Positions 35,062-44,271 of a DNA stretch of 64,000 bases are shown one piece after another. The stretch is from contig NZ_CABPSQ010000003.1 of the NCBI RefSeq assembly GCF_902459775.1, positions 434,001 to 498,000 on the forward strand. The letters run 5' to 3'. How positions within the stretch are numbered: position 1 is the first letter of the stretch; each line of letters opens with the position of its first letter. Source of the DNA: Pandoraea captiosa. Its GTDB lineage: Bacteria > Pseudomonadota > Gammaproteobacteria > Burkholderiales > Burkholderiaceae. Under the pieces are notes generated by a model. That model had not been told where the DNA came from and did no database searches. It saw nothing but the letters and a program-made list of their open reading frames with translations. Position numbers and translations under genes: made by a program.

Positions 35062-35607
35062 TCAGACGTCATCCAAAAATTCGTCGGCGCCCCGCACGAT
35101 TTTGCTGATAACGGTACGCGAGAAGCCACGGGCGGCAAGAAAACGCATCTGTTTGGCGCGTGCTTCGGGGGTCGTGGCGACCTCGCCGAACTTCTTCTGC
35201 CACACGGCATGCGCCCGCGCCAGTTCGGTTTCGCGCAGTTGCTCCGAAATCGCGGCGACGGTGTCGGCGTCGACCTGATGCTGCTTGAGTTCGCCCACGA
35301 TTCGCGTGGTGCCCATGCGCGAAGCGCGACGGTTCACCACGCTTTCGGCGAACCGCTCATTGGACAGCCATCGTTCCTGTTCCAGACTGTCGAGTAACCG
35401 ATCGAGCGCTTCGGGATCCTCGGCGTCGGCGTAGGGCGCCAGCTTGCGACGCAACTCCGCACGACTGTATTCGCGACGCGCAAGATACGACAACGCGCGA
35501 CCTTTCAGGCTCAACGTGGGTTTGCGGGAGGGTTTGACCGCGACGGCCTCATCCCCCGGCGGGGGTGGCGGCACATTCGGGGTGCGGGGAGGACGGCGAT
35601 TGATCAT
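35062..35607 (-). CDS. recX: RecA regulator RecX
   Basis: 181 aa. RecX binds and limits RecA filaments. The three-helix repeats are visible: RALSYLARREYSRAELRRKL, then LDRLLDSLEQERWLSNERFAESVVNRR, and RFLAARGFSRTVISKIVRG. An N-terminal Pro-rich segment of about 30 residues precedes them. It lies 102 bases after recA but behind a strong terminator, so its expression may depend on read-through. Confidence 0.94.
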   Translation of the reverse strand: MINRRPPRTPNVPPPPPGDEAVAVKPSRKPTLSLKGRALSYLARREYSRAELRRKLAPYADAEDPEALDRLLDSLEQERWLSNERFAESVVNRRASRMGTTRIVGELKQHQVDADTVAAISEQLRETELARAHAVWQKKFGEVATTPEARAKQMRFLAARGFSRTVISKIVRGADEFLDDV

Positions 35608-35651
35608 GAATTCATCGTAGCGCGATCAGTGGCAGTCGCAAGTCCACAAAG

Positions 35652-35691
35652 CAAAAACGGCAGCGCGATGCCATGAGGCCTCGCGCTGCCG
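35652..35691 (-). terminator. terminator between recA and recX
   Basis: CGGCAGCGCGA (35658-35668) pairs with TCGCGCTGCCG (35681-35691) and ends in TTTTTG on the minus strand, just past the recA stop. Confidence 0.88.
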
Positions 35692-35709
35692 CTCCGACAA
35701 CACAGGCGA

Positions 35710-36774
35710 TTACGCCTCGTCGTCTTCTTCGATCTCGCCGGTTTCGTTGATCGCCGTAACGCCCAGCGATGCACGCACCTTGTTCTCGATTTCGTGGGCG
35801 ATATCTGGATTTTCGCGAAGGAACTCACGCGCGTTGTCCTTGCCCTGGCCGATCTTCTCGCCGTTGTAGCTGTACCAAGCGCCGGCCTTTTCGACGATCT
35901 TCGCGTTGACGCCCAGATCGATGATTTCGCCTTCGCGCGAGATGCCCTGACCGTAGAGGATGTCGAAGATCGCTTCGCGGAACGGCGGCGACACCTTGTT
36001 CTTCACGACCTTGACGCGGGTCTCGTTACCGACCACCTCGTCGCCCTTCTTGATCGAACCGATACGGCGGATGTCCAGACGCACCGACGAATAGAACTTC
36101 AGTGCGTTACCGCCGGTTGTCGTTTCCGGGTTGCCGAACATCACACCGATCTTCATGCGAATCTGATTGATGAAGATCACCGTGCAGTTCGTGCGCTTGA
36201 TCGTGCCGGTCAGCTTACGCAGTGCCTGCGACATCAGACGCGCTTGCAGACCCGGCAGCGAGTCGCCCATTTCCCCTTCGATTTCGGCCTTCGGCACCAG
36301 GGCCGCGACCGAGTCGATGATGATGAGGTCGATCGAACCCGAACGCACCAGCGCGTCGGCGATTTCCAGCGCCTGCTCGCCCGTGTCCGGCTGCGAGATC
36401 AGCAGTTCCGGCACCGAAACGCCCAGCTTGCTCGCGTAGCCGACGTCGAGGGCATGCTCCGCGTCGATAAACGCGCACGTGCCGCCGATCTTCTGCATCT
36501 CCGCCACGACTTGCAGCGTGAGCGTGGTCTTACCCGACGATTCCGGACCGTAGATCTCAATCACACGGCCGCGCGGCAGGCCACCGACACCGAGTGCGAT
36601 GTCCAGACCCAGCGAGCCCGTGGAGACGACCTGGATGTCCGCTTCGACCTCGCCGTCGCCAAGACGCATGATCGAGCCCTTGCCGAATTGCTTCTCGATC
36701 TGCGCGAGGGCGGCGGCGAGCGCCTTGCCTTTCTCGGCCGACAGATTGGCAGACCCTTTCTTGCTTTCTTCCAT
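35710..36774 (-). CDS. recA: recombinase RecA
   Basis: 354 aa. ATP-dependent strand exchange and LexA co-protease. Walker A GPESSGKT, the Walker B strand [10 protein letters not shown], the [10 protein letters not shown] loop L1 region and [22 protein letters not shown] (loop L2, split by residues 194-215) are all intact; the C-terminus is acidic (EIEEDDEA). AAAGGAC before the ATG at 36774 sets the start. An SOS box lies upstream at 36831. Confidence 0.99.
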   Translation of the reverse strand: MEESKKGSANLSAEKGKALAAALAQIEKQFGKGSIMRLGDGEVEADIQVVSTGSLGLDIALGVGGLPRGRVIEIYGPESSGKTTLTLQVVAEMQKIGGTCAFIDAEHALDVGYASKLGVSVPELLISQPDTGEQALEIADALVRSGSIDLIIIDSVAALVPKAEIEGEMGDSLPGLQARLMSQALRKLTGTIKRTNCTVIFINQIRMKIGVMFGNPETTTGGNALKFYSSVRLDIRRIGSIKKGDEVVGNETRVKVVKNKVSPPFREAIFDILYGQGISREGEIIDLGVNAKIVEKAGAWYSYNGEKIGQGKDNAREFLRENPDIAHEIENKVRASLGVTAINETGEIEEDDEA

Positions 36775-36830
36775 GAATCGTCCTTTGATATGATGAGCGA
36801 GACGGCTCGAGTGAGGCGTGACTGCCGGTA

Positions 36831-36846
36831 CTGTATAAAAAACCAG
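36831..36846. promoter_or_regulatory. LexA (SOS) box upstream of recA
   Basis: CTGTATAAAAAACCAG fits CTGT-N8-ACAG with one mismatch in the second half. It is 57 bases before the recA ATG and 130 before the response regulator, as expected for SOS control of recA. Confidence 0.8.
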
Positions 36847-36976
36847 TGCTCTTTGCAAGTGCCTGTTGTCCGAAAGCGCCGAAACGACAAAAAAAGCCGC
36901 GAACCACGCGCCGCAACATCACAGGAGACACACCGCTGCCGTCAGGCGCCGGTGCCTACACAAGCCTATCACGCCC

Positions 36977-37666
36977 ATGCGAATTCTCATCGCAGAGGAT
37001 GACAGCATTCTGGCCGACGCCCTGACCCGTTCCCTGCGTCAGGGGGGCTATGCCGTCGATCACGTCAAGACGGGGCTCGAAGCGGATTCCGCACTCTCTG
37101 CCCAGACGTTCGACCTGCTGATTCTCGACCTCGGTCTGCCCCGCCTGCCCGGTCACGAAGTGTTACGCCGACTGCGCGCCCGCAACTCCCACCTGCCCGT
37201 GCTGATCCTGACGGCCTCCGACAGCGTCGATGCGCGCGTAAAAGGCCTCGATCTCGGCGCGGACGACTACATGGCCAAGCCGTTCGCGCTCGCCGAACTT
37301 GAAGCGCGCGTGCGCGCCCTGACCCGGCGCGGCGCAGGCGGCGGCTCGACGGTCATCCGTCACGGCCCGCTCAGCTTCGATCAGGTCGGGCGTACCGCCT
37401 ATATTCACGAGCAGATGCTCGATCTGTCCGCACGCGAACTCGAATTGCTCGAAGTGTTGCTCCTGCGTACCGGGCGACTCGTCTCGAAAGAACAGCTCGT
37501 CGATCACCTGTGTGGCTGGGGCGAGGAAGTCAGCAACAACGCCATCGAGGTGTACATGCACCGGCTGCGCAAGAAAATCGAGCCCAGCGGCGTACGCATC
37601 GCCACGATTCGCGGCTTGGGGTATTGTCTGGAGAAGCCGGCGGCAACGCCCGCCAATGCAGCCTGA
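36977..37666 (+). CDS. OmpR-type response regulator, TctD-like
   Basis: 229 aa. Receiver domain (1-118) with acidic pocket D8/D9, phosphoacceptor D51 in LLILDLGLP, Thr79 and K101 in YMAKPFA. The DNA-binding winged helix (about 128-222) has LDLSARELELLEVLLLRTGRLVSKEQL and IEVYMHRLRKKIEPSGVRI. It is divergent from recA and followed by its kinase after 133 bases that include a GCACGCC/GGCGTGC hairpin (37711-37733). TctD/TctE-type pairs usually regulate tricarboxylate or other organic acid uptake; the transporter at 39558 is the nearest candidate target. Confidence 0.93.
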   Translation: MRILIAEDDSILADALTRSLRQGGYAVDHVKTGLEADSALSAQTFDLLILDLGLPRLPGHEVLRRLRARNSHLPVLILTASDSVDARVKGLDLGADDYMAKPFALAELEARVRALTRRGAGGGSTVIRHGPLSFDQVGRTAYIHEQMLDLSARELELLEVLLLRTGRLVSKEQLVDHLCGWGEEVSNNAIEVYMHRLRKKIEPSGVRIATIRGLGYCLEKPAATPANAA

Positions 37667-37799
37667 GCATGATGCCTGAGCGCCCTGCTCGACGCACTTG
37701 CGACGTCGGCGCACGCCACGCATAGCGGCGTGCAGGCCCCGGCGTATCCCGCCGCCTCGGTCACCCTGGCCGCCTCAGCCTCTTTAGACTTGCTACCCG

Positions 37800-39386
37800 A
37801 TGCGTCTGAGCTTTCGCCCTCCCCATCGCGCCGTGCCTGCCGATCCCGACGCATCGCCCCATCCCGCAGACGCCGCCGATCCGTTCGACCCCTACGCGGA
37901 TCCCTTCGTGCGCCCGGGCTTCGGCGCGCCGCTGGAGCGCGAAGCGGAGCCGCCGCCACGCTCGCTGTTCGGGGAAATCCTCGACTGGATGCTCGCCCCG
38001 TTGCTGCTGCTCTGGCCGATGAGCATTGCCGTGACGTATCTGGTCGCGAAGTCGATCGCCAACGGCCCGTTCGACCGGGCGCTGGAAACCAATACCTATG
38101 TCCTCGCCCAGCAAGTCCACTCGGATCGCGGGCAGGTCACGCTCACCCTGCCGATGCCCGCCCGGGACCTGCTGCGGGCGGACGCCACCGACAACATCTA
38201 CTTCCAGGTCCTTGGCGCGAAGGGGGAACTCGTCGGCGGGACGGCCGAACTGCCCTTGCCGCATGAAGACGACCGGCCGCAGCCGGGGGTCGTCCAGTTC
38301 CGCGACGAAACGCTCGGCGGCAACGACATTCGCGTCGCCTTCACCTACGTCGATCTGCCGCGCATGGCGCCCCCCGGCAGCATGGCGCTCGTTCAAGTCG
38401 CCGAAACGCTCGACAAGCGCAGCCAACTGGCCAACGAGATCATCAAGGGCGTGATCCTGCCGCAGTTCGTGATCCTGCCGCTTGCCATTGTGCTCGTGTG
38501 GTTCGGGCTGTCGCGCGGTCTGGCGCCGCTGCATGCGTTGCAGGAACACATTCGCGCCCGGCGACCCGACGATCTCTCGCCGCTCGAAGCGCGTCAGGCG
38601 CCACCGGAGATCGCGCCGCTCGTCAACTCGCTCAACGATCTGCTCGGACGCCTCGAACAAAACATGAAGCTCCAGCAGCGCTTCATCGCAGACGCGGCGC
38701 ATCAGCTCAAGACACCGCTTGCCGGTCTGCGCATGCAGGCCGAACTCGCGTTGCGTCAGACTTCGCCGGACGAGTTGCGGCGCTCGCTCTCGCAGATCGC
38801 CGTCAGCTCGGAGCAGGCGGCGCGTCTGGTCAACCAGTTGCTGGCGCTCGCACGCGCGGAGAACAGTGCGAACGACGCCGCCGCATTCACGCCGCTCAAC
38901 CTGAGCCTGCTCGCACGCAGCGCCATGCAGGACTGGTTCCAGGCCGCGTTCGCCAAGCGCATCGACCTGGGCTTCGAGGAGCCGCCGTTCCCGGTGCATC
39001 TGTCCGGTCAACCGGTGATGCTGCGCGAGTTGCTCAACAACCTGATCGACAACGCCATCCGTTACACGCCTGCCGGCGGCAAGGTGACGGTGCGCCTGCG
39101 TCATGAGGCGTCCGACGGATTCGTCCATCTCGAAGTCGAAGACACCGGCCCGGGCATTCCCGTTGCCGAGCGTCCGCGCGTGTTCGAGCGCTTCTATCGC
39201 ATTCTCGGCAGCGACAGCGACGGTAGCGGCCTCGGGCTCGCGATCGTGCGTGAAATCGTGCAGATTCATCGCGGCGATGTGAGCGTGCTCGACCATGTCG
39301 ACGCGCAGCACCCCGAAGCAACCGGCACCCTCATTCGGGTGACGTTACCGCTCGCCGAGGTGCCTATCGAAAACCCTCATGCGTGA
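37800..39386 (+). CDS. sensor histidine kinase, TctE-like
   Basis: 528 aa. A proline-rich cytoplasmic start of about 55 residues, a first helix (LAPLLLLWPMSIAVTYLVA), a periplasmic 2CSK_N-type domain (about 90-215), a second helix (IILPQFVILPLAIVLVWFGL region), HAMP, then HisKA with H301 in DAAHQLKTPLAGL. The ATPase has NNLIDNAIRYT (N box), EDTGPGIP (G1), FERFYR (F box) and GSGLGLAIV (G2). Pairs with the regulator at 36977. The start could be later, since the Pro-rich N-terminus is unusual. Confidence 0.92.
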   Translation: MRLSFRPPHRAVPADPDASPHPADAADPFDPYADPFVRPGFGAPLEREAEPPPRSLFGEILDWMLAPLLLLWPMSIAVTYLVAKSIANGPFDRALETNTYVLAQQVHSDRGQVTLTLPMPARDLLRADATDNIYFQVLGAKGELVGGTAELPLPHEDDRPQPGVVQFRDETLGGNDIRVAFTYVDLPRMAPPGSMALVQVAETLDKRSQLANEIIKGVILPQFVILPLAIVLVWFGLSRGLAPLHALQEHIRARRPDDLSPLEARQAPPEIAPLVNSLNDLLGRLEQNMKLQQRFIADAAHQLKTPLAGLRMQAELALRQTSPDELRRSLSQIAVSSEQAARLVNQLLALARAENSANDAAAFTPLNLSLLARSAMQDWFQAAFAKRIDLGFEEPPFPVHLSGQPVMLRELLNNLIDNAIRYTPAGGKVTVRLRHEASDGFVHLEVEDTGPGIPVAERPRVFERFYRILGSDSDGSGLGLAIVREIVQIHRGDVSVLDHVDAQHPEATGTLIRVTLPLAEVPIENPHA

Positions 39387-39557
39387 CGGAATCACGCAAA
39401 ATACGCCCCATTTAGGGCCAAAGTCGAGGGTAAGTCCCTAGCAGCGTAAGGTTCGAGTCAGTTTGGCGTCAGACGGCGGTAAGGTTGCGCTCCAATAATC
39501 AGTTGCAACGGCCCGGGTACGTCCCAGGGGCGTGCTTACATTACAGGAGACAACCGC

Positions 39558-41216
39558 ATGGCTACTACAACGGCAGCCACCACCCATGCGCCGATGACCA
39601 AGGAAGAACGCAAGGTCATTTTCGCGTCGTCGCTGGGCACGGTGTTCGAGTGGTATGACTTTTACCTGGCCGGTTCGTTGGCCGCCTTCATCAGCCGTCA
39701 CTTCTTCTCGGGGATCAATCCGACGGCAGCCTTCATCTTCACGTTGTTGTCGTTTGCCGCCGGTTTCGCGGTGCGCCCGTTCGGCGCCATCGTGTTCGGC
39801 CGCATCGGCGACCTGGTGGGTCGCAAGTACACGTTCCTCGTGACCATCACCCTGATGGGTCTGTCGACGCTGGTCGTCGGTTTGCTGCCGGGCTATGCCT
39901 CCTGGGGCATCGCGGCACCGGTGATCTTCATCGCCATGCGTCTGCTCCAGGGTCTGGCACTGGGCGGCGAATACGGCGGTGCTGCCACGTACGTTGCCGA
40001 GCACGCGCCGCATGGCCGTCGCGGCTTCTACACGTCGTGGATTCAGACGACCGCAACGCTGGGTCTCTTCCTCTCGCTGCTCGTGATTCTCGGCACCCGC
40101 ATGGCGATGGGTGAAGAGGCATTCGGCGACTGGGGCTGGCGTATCCCGTTCATTCTGTCGATCGTGCTGCTGCTGGTCTCGCTGTGGATTCGTCTGCAAC
40201 TGAGCGAATCGCCGGCGTTCCAGCGCATGAAAGCGGAAGGCAAGGCTTCGAAGGCGCCGCTCAAGGAGTCGTTCGGCCAGTGGAAGAACCTGAAGATCGT
40301 GATTCTGGCGCTGGTTGGCCTCACGGCAGGTCAGGCCGTCGTGTGGTACACGGGCCAGTTCTATTCGCTGTTCTTCATGACGCAGGTCCTCAAGGTCGAC
40401 GGCAACACCGCGAACATCATGGTCGCGCTGGGCCTGTTGATCGGTAGCCCGTTCTTCGTGTTCTTCGGCGCCCTGTCGGACAAGATCGGCCGCAAGCCGA
40501 TCATCATGGCGGGCTGCCTGCTGGCTGCGCTGCTGTACTTCCCGATCTTCAAGGCGCTCACGCACTACGCCAACCCGGCGCTCGAAGCGGCCACGGCACG
40601 TTCGCCGATCACGGTCATCGCCGATCCGAACGAGTGCTCGTTCCAGTTCAACCCGGTGGGCACCTCGAAGTTCACGAGTTCGTGCGATATCGCGAAGAGC
40701 TACCTGTCGCGCGCCGGTCTGAACTATCAGAACGAAGCGGCGCCGGCGGGCACGATGGCATCGGTGAAGATTGGTGACAAGGTGATCCAGTCGGTCGATG
40801 GCAAGGCAGCAGACGCCAAGGACAAGACCAAGGCATTCGAGACGGACATGTCGGCCACGCTCAAGGCGGACGGCTATCCGGCGAAGGCCGACCCGGCCCA
40901 GATGAACAAGCCGATGGTCGTGATCCTGCTGGCGATTCTCGTGATCTTCGTGACGATGGTGTACGGCCCGATCGCAGCGATGCTGGTCGAACTGTTCCCG
41001 ACGCGCATTCGCTACACGTCGATGTCGCTGCCGTATCACATCGGTAACGGCTGGTTCGGCGGCTTCCTGCCGGCAACGGCCTTCGCAATCGTGGCAGCCA
41101 AGGGCGACATCTACTCCGGCCTCTGGTATCCGATCGTGATTGCGTTGATTACCTTCGTGATCGGCATGCTGTTCATCAAGGAAACGAAGGACGTCGACAT
41201 CTACGCCAACGACTGA
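39558..41216 (+). CDS. MHS-type MFS transporter with a large extracytoplasmic insert
   Basis: 552 aa against about 430 for typical metabolite:H+ symporters. Classic marks: GTVFEWYDFYLAGSLAAFI in helix 1, the loop FGRIGDLVGRKYTF, RLLQGLALGGEYGGAATYVAE in helix 4, and a second loop GALSDKIGRKPIIM. Between helices 8 and 9, residues about 333-448 form an extra soluble region with two cysteines and PDZ-like phrasing (VKIGDKVIQSVDGKAA). AGGAGA lies eight bases before the ATG. Substrate is likely an organic or amino acid; the upstream TctDE-like pair may control it. A terminator follows. Confidence 0.9.
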   Translation: MATTTAATTHAPMTKEERKVIFASSLGTVFEWYDFYLAGSLAAFISRHFFSGINPTAAFIFTLLSFAAGFAVRPFGAIVFGRIGDLVGRKYTFLVTITLMGLSTLVVGLLPGYASWGIAAPVIFIAMRLLQGLALGGEYGGAATYVAEHAPHGRRGFYTSWIQTTATLGLFLSLLVILGTRMAMGEEAFGDWGWRIPFILSIVLLLVSLWIRLQLSESPAFQRMKAEGKASKAPLKESFGQWKNLKIVILALVGLTAGQAVVWYTGQFYSLFFMTQVLKVDGNTANIMVALGLLIGSPFFVFFGALSDKIGRKPIIMAGCLLAALLYFPIFKALTHYANPALEAATARSPITVIADPNECSFQFNPVGTSKFTSSCDIAKSYLSRAGLNYQNEAAPAGTMASVKIGDKVIQSVDGKAADAKDKTKAFETDMSATLKADGYPAKADPAQMNKPMVVILLAILVIFVTMVYGPIAAMLVELFPTRIRYTSMSLPYHIGNGWFGGFLPATAFAIVAAKGDIYSGLWYPIVIALITFVIGMLFIKETKDVDIYAND

Positions 41217-41257
41217 GCCTCAATAAGTCGCTGCGCTTAAGAAACGTCGGAAGACAG

Positions 41258-41288
41258 ACGCCGGGGCCTTCGGGCTCCGGCGTTGTCG
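41258..41288 (+). terminator. terminator after the MHS transporter
   Basis: ACGCCGGGGCC, loop TTCG, GGCTCCGGCGT then TGTCGTTT. The UUCG-type loop makes the hairpin very stable; the T tract is broken. Confidence 0.75.
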
Positions 41289-41403
41289 TTTGTGGAGGAC
41301 GAAGTGGGCAGGAAGGCCGATGGGGTGTGGTGTAAAAGCGTTGGCGCAGAGGACGCGCGTCGGCCAGCGCGCAAACATTTTCATAGTTTTCGCAAAATAC
41401 CTG

Positions 41404-41432
41404 TTGACAGCCCACAGGGGTCTACCTATAAT
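41404..41432 (+). promoter_or_regulatory. perfect-consensus sigma70 promoter for tRNA-Met
   Basis: TTGACA at 41404-41409, a 17-base spacer and TATAAT at 41427-41432: exact consensus in both boxes and spacing, 11 bases before the tRNA. Confidence 0.92.
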
Positions 41433-41443
41433 CTTTCTTCTAC

Positions 41444-41520
<77 letters not shown>

Positions 41521-41525
41521 AATGC

Positions 41526-41561
41526 AAAAAGCCGCTGTTCCGAAAGGTTCAGCGGCTTTTT
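41526..41561. terminator. terminator after tRNA-Met
   Basis: AAAAGCCGCTG, a 12-base loop, CAGCGGCTTTTT, starting six bases past the tRNA. It also faces the end of the zinc-ribbon gene on the other strand. Confidence 0.88.
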
Positions 41562-41618
41562 CTATTGTGCGTTCGCACGTGCAACTGGCATGGGACGACG
41601 TCGGTCGTCGCACGACGC

Positions 41619-42008
41619 TCAGTCGAAGTCGAACATCTCGAACAACGACTTCTTCTTTCGCGGACGGTCGTACTGCCGTCGACGGTCGTCATGGCCGTGA
41701 TGGGCGCTTCGATGCTCGCCGTGCTCGCGATATTCACGGTCATCGCGCCGGTCATCATCGTGGGCGTACCGGCGCATACCCTGCATACCCTGCCCACCAC
41801 GTGTATCGCGCGAATCGTATCCCGACCGTCCGAACCCGCCTTGCGCCATCTGCCGCGACGCACCCTGCATGCCGTCGGTTCGCTCGATCAGCTTGTCCAG
41901 TTCGCCCCGGTCCAGCCACACGCCGCGACAGTTCGGGCAGTAATCGATCTCCACTCCCTGACGCTCGGTCATCAGCAAATCCGGGGTACCGCACACAGGA
42001 CATTTCAT
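41619..42008 (-). CDS. TFIIB-type zinc-ribbon protein
   Basis: 129 aa. The N-terminal 45 residues are a zf-TFIIB ribbon: MKCPVCGTPDLLM, then DYCPNCRGVWLDRGELDKL, two CxxC knuckles for one zinc. The remainder is Arg/Asp/His/Gly rich and likely disordered, ending in KKKSLFEMFDFD. Found widely in bacteria without known function; RNA or protein binding is possible. Solitary between tRNA-Met and the second terC. About 225 bases upstream show only a CGGCGCC/GGCGCCG hairpin near 42177-42201. Confidence 0.85.
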   Translation of the reverse strand: MKCPVCGTPDLLMTERQGVEIDYCPNCRGVWLDRGELDKLIERTDGMQGASRQMAQGGFGRSGYDSRDTRGGQGMQGMRRYAHDDDRRDDREYREHGEHRSAHHGHDDRRRQYDRPRKKKSLFEMFDFD

Positions 42009-42234
42009 CGTTTCGCTCCGTCACGTAAAAGACAACGCCTTCAATGTATCGGGCGAGACGAAATGGAAAAACCTGCATTTGCATTCATCAAACTTCGGAA
42101 AATTCGAACCACGCTGGCACCCGTCCCCCTCTGTCCTCACCGTCCCCGCGATCTTTGCCGACATACAACGGAAAACGGCGCCGGTTCTCACCGGCGCCGT
42201 TTGCACCTTGCACCTCTCGCGACGACGCTGCGAA

Positions 42235-43014
42235 TCAGTGCAGCACGCGCGCCTTCTCTGCCTCACGACGGGCTTTCGCCCGGCGCGTCAGCATGTTCAG
42301 CCCCTCGACGAACGCCGAGAATGCCATCGCCGCGTAGATGTAGCCCTTCGGAATATGCGAGCCGAAACCTTCCGCGATCAGCGTCATCCCGATCACGAGC
42401 AGGAAGCCCAGCGCCAGCATCACTACCGTCGGGTTCGCGGCAATGAAGCGTGAGAGCGGCCCGGCCATGAACAGCATCGCCGTCACTGCCGCAATCACGG
42501 CAACGAACATGATCGGGATGTGCTCGGTCATGCCCACCGCCGTCACGATACTGTCGATCGAGAACACCAGATCCAGCACCAGAATCTGCATGACGGCCGC
42601 ACGCGCCGTGATCGTCGCCAATGTGCCCGCGCCCGACGCGCCGTCGCCATGCGCCTCGTCTTCGACGCCGGTCGCCACGTGGTGATGCATCTCCTTCGTC
42701 GCCTTCCACACGAGGAACAGACCGCCCGCGATCAGAATCAGGTCGCGCCACGAGAAGCCATGATTGAACAATTCGAACAGCGGCGTGGTGAGTTTGGCGA
42801 TCCAGGCGACCGTGCCCAACAACGCCAGGCGCATGACCAGCGCCAGTGCGATACCCATGCGCTGCGTACGCGCGCGCATCGCCAACGGCAGCTTGTTCGT
42901 GAGAATCGAGATGAAGATCAGGTTGTCGATGCCAAGCACGACCTCCATGACCACCAGCGTAACCAGCGCCGCCCAAACCGCAGGGTCGGCCGCCAAAGCA
43001 AGTAGATAGTCCAT
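42235..43014 (-). CDS. TerC-family membrane protein (second copy, YgdQ-like)
   Basis: 259 aa, seven helices. Metal motifs: [22 protein letters not shown] in helix 1 and [19 protein letters not shown] in helix 4. A His/Asp-rich cytoplasmic loop ([17 protein letters not shown]) may sense or deliver metal. Distinct in sequence from the copy at 31010. It is divergent from the NhaR-like regulator with a 192-base spacer, a pairing that hints at control by that regulator. Exports a divalent metal in known relatives; here unproven. Confidence 0.88.
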   Translation of the reverse strand: MDYLLALAADPAVWAALVTLVVMEVVLGIDNLIFISILTNKLPLAMRARTQRMGIALALVMRLALLGTVAWIAKLTTPLFELFNHGFSWRDLILIAGGLFLVWKATKEMHHHVATGVEDEAHGDGASGAGTLATITARAAVMQILVLDLVFSIDSIVTAVGMTEHIPIMFVAVIAAVTAMLFMAGPLSRFIAANPTVVMLALGFLLVIGMTLIAEGFGSHIPKGYIYAAMAFSAFVEGLNMLTRRAKARREAEKARVLH

Positions 43015-43206
43015 ATGTGCGCCAGAGTTTCCGTATGGTTATTGGTGCGTCCGCGACCGGCAACTCGCAAGCAGCGGACCTCTCCCCTTCATATCCCGCA
43101 CACAACGTAGTGCCGGGCTCAGGACAGCATCATCGTCGAACGCTTGCTTCGCAAAAACCAGCTATATACTTCAGCTTAGTTCGGTTTTTCCGAAGTTTTG
43201 ACTAAC

Positions 43207-44271
43207 ATGCTGAATTACCGCCATCTCTATTACTTCTGGGTGGTCGTCAAGGAAGGCGGCTTCGCGCGTGCCGCCGAGCGCCTCGACATGGCCGTGCAGA
43301 CAATCAGCGCGCAGGTTCGCGAGCTGGAAAAGTCGCTCGGCCATCAACTGCTCAAGCCCGCCGGACGCGGCGTCGCCATGACCGACCCCGGTCAGGCCGC
43401 ATTTCGTCGTGCGGAGGAAATCTTCCGCCTCGGTCAATCGCTTCCCGACGAGGTCCGCGAGGCGGCGAGCGGCCGGGTGGCGCGTCTGGCCGTCGGCCTG
43501 GCCGACGGCATCTCGAAACTGGCCGCTCACGCCATTCTCGCCCCCATCCTCGACACACCGTCGTTGCGGCTCGTTTGTCACGAAGGCGAACACGAGCAGC
43601 TCCTTGGCGAACTCGCGCTGCACAAGCTGGACCTCGTGCTTGCGAGCCAGCCCGCGCCGTACAACCCGACCTTGCGGCTGGCGAGCGAACGTCTGGTCGA
43701 GTCGCCGGTCGACTGGTATGGACCCGCCTCGCTCGTGCGCAACGTCGCGCGCGACACCTTCCCGCAATGTCTGACGGCCCTGCCGGTATTATTGCCGACC
43801 GGCCATTCTGCGCTGCGAGCCCGACTCGATCAGTGGTTCGAGGCGCAGGGCATTCGCCCGAACATTGTCGGGGAGTTCGAAGACAGTGCGTTGATGGCGG
43901 TATTCGCCACGCGCGGCATGGGCGTGTTTGCGCTGAGCGAGGCCGGTGCGGGCGACGTGTCGCTGCTGCGCGGTCTGCGCTGGCTGGGTCGGCCGGACGG
44001 GGTGCACGAGGACATTCACGCCATTCGCTCGCGACGCGGCGAAGGCCACCCACTCGTCACCCGCATTCTCGAGGACCATAAGGACGGTAAAAACGGCAAG
44101 GGCGGTACGGACGGTACGGACGGTAAGGACCGTCAGGCCGCGACCCAGACGCACGAGGCAAGCGAGAATCGATTCGCCCCGACCGGAGCGCCATCCACAT
44201 CTGCTATAAGAACGACTGACGCGCATTCCCGTGCGTCGTCATCTGCGAGGAAACCTCATGTCGAGTCGTAG
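43207..44271 (+). CDS. nhaR: LysR-type regulator, NhaR-like
   Basis: 354 aa from ATG 43207 (a TTG three codons earlier is open). The HTH reads NYRHLYYFWVVVKEGGFARAAERL and MAVQTISAQVRELEKSLG, the NhaR form with HLYYFW. The effector domain continues through GLADGISKLAAHAILAPIL. NhaR activates Na+/H+ antiporter genes in enterobacteria; no antiporter is here, and the divergent neighbour is TerC. The last 50 residues are a Gly/Asp/Lys/Thr-rich tail encoded by 9-bp near-tandem repeats (about 44085-44130), not part of the family fold. The stop overlaps the next gene by 14 bases. Confidence 0.87.
   Translation: MLNYRHLYYFWVVVKEGGFARAAERLDMAVQTISAQVRELEKSLGHQLLKPAGRGVAMTDPGQAAFRRAEEIFRLGQSLPDEVREAASGRVARLAVGLADGISKLAAHAILAPILDTPSLRLVCHEGEHEQLLGELALHKLDLVLASQPAPYNPTLRLASERLVESPVDWYGPASLVRNVARDTFPQCLTALPVLLPTGHSALRARLDQWFEAQGIRPNIVGEFEDSALMAVFATRGMGVFALSEAGAGDVSLLRGLRWLGRPDGVHEDIHAIRSRRGEGHPLVTRILEDHKDGKNGKGGTDGTDGKDRQAATQTHEASENRFAPTGAPSTSAIRTTDAHSRASSSARKPHVES

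Noticed and set aside
37761-39311. A 516-codon minus-strand frame
   Set aside because: Antisense to the histidine kinase, which has clear domains.
43015-43206. Manganese (yybP-ykoY) riboswitch before the second terC
   Set aside because: A GGGGAG occurs on the minus strand, but the conserved loop bases of the riboswitch are not there.
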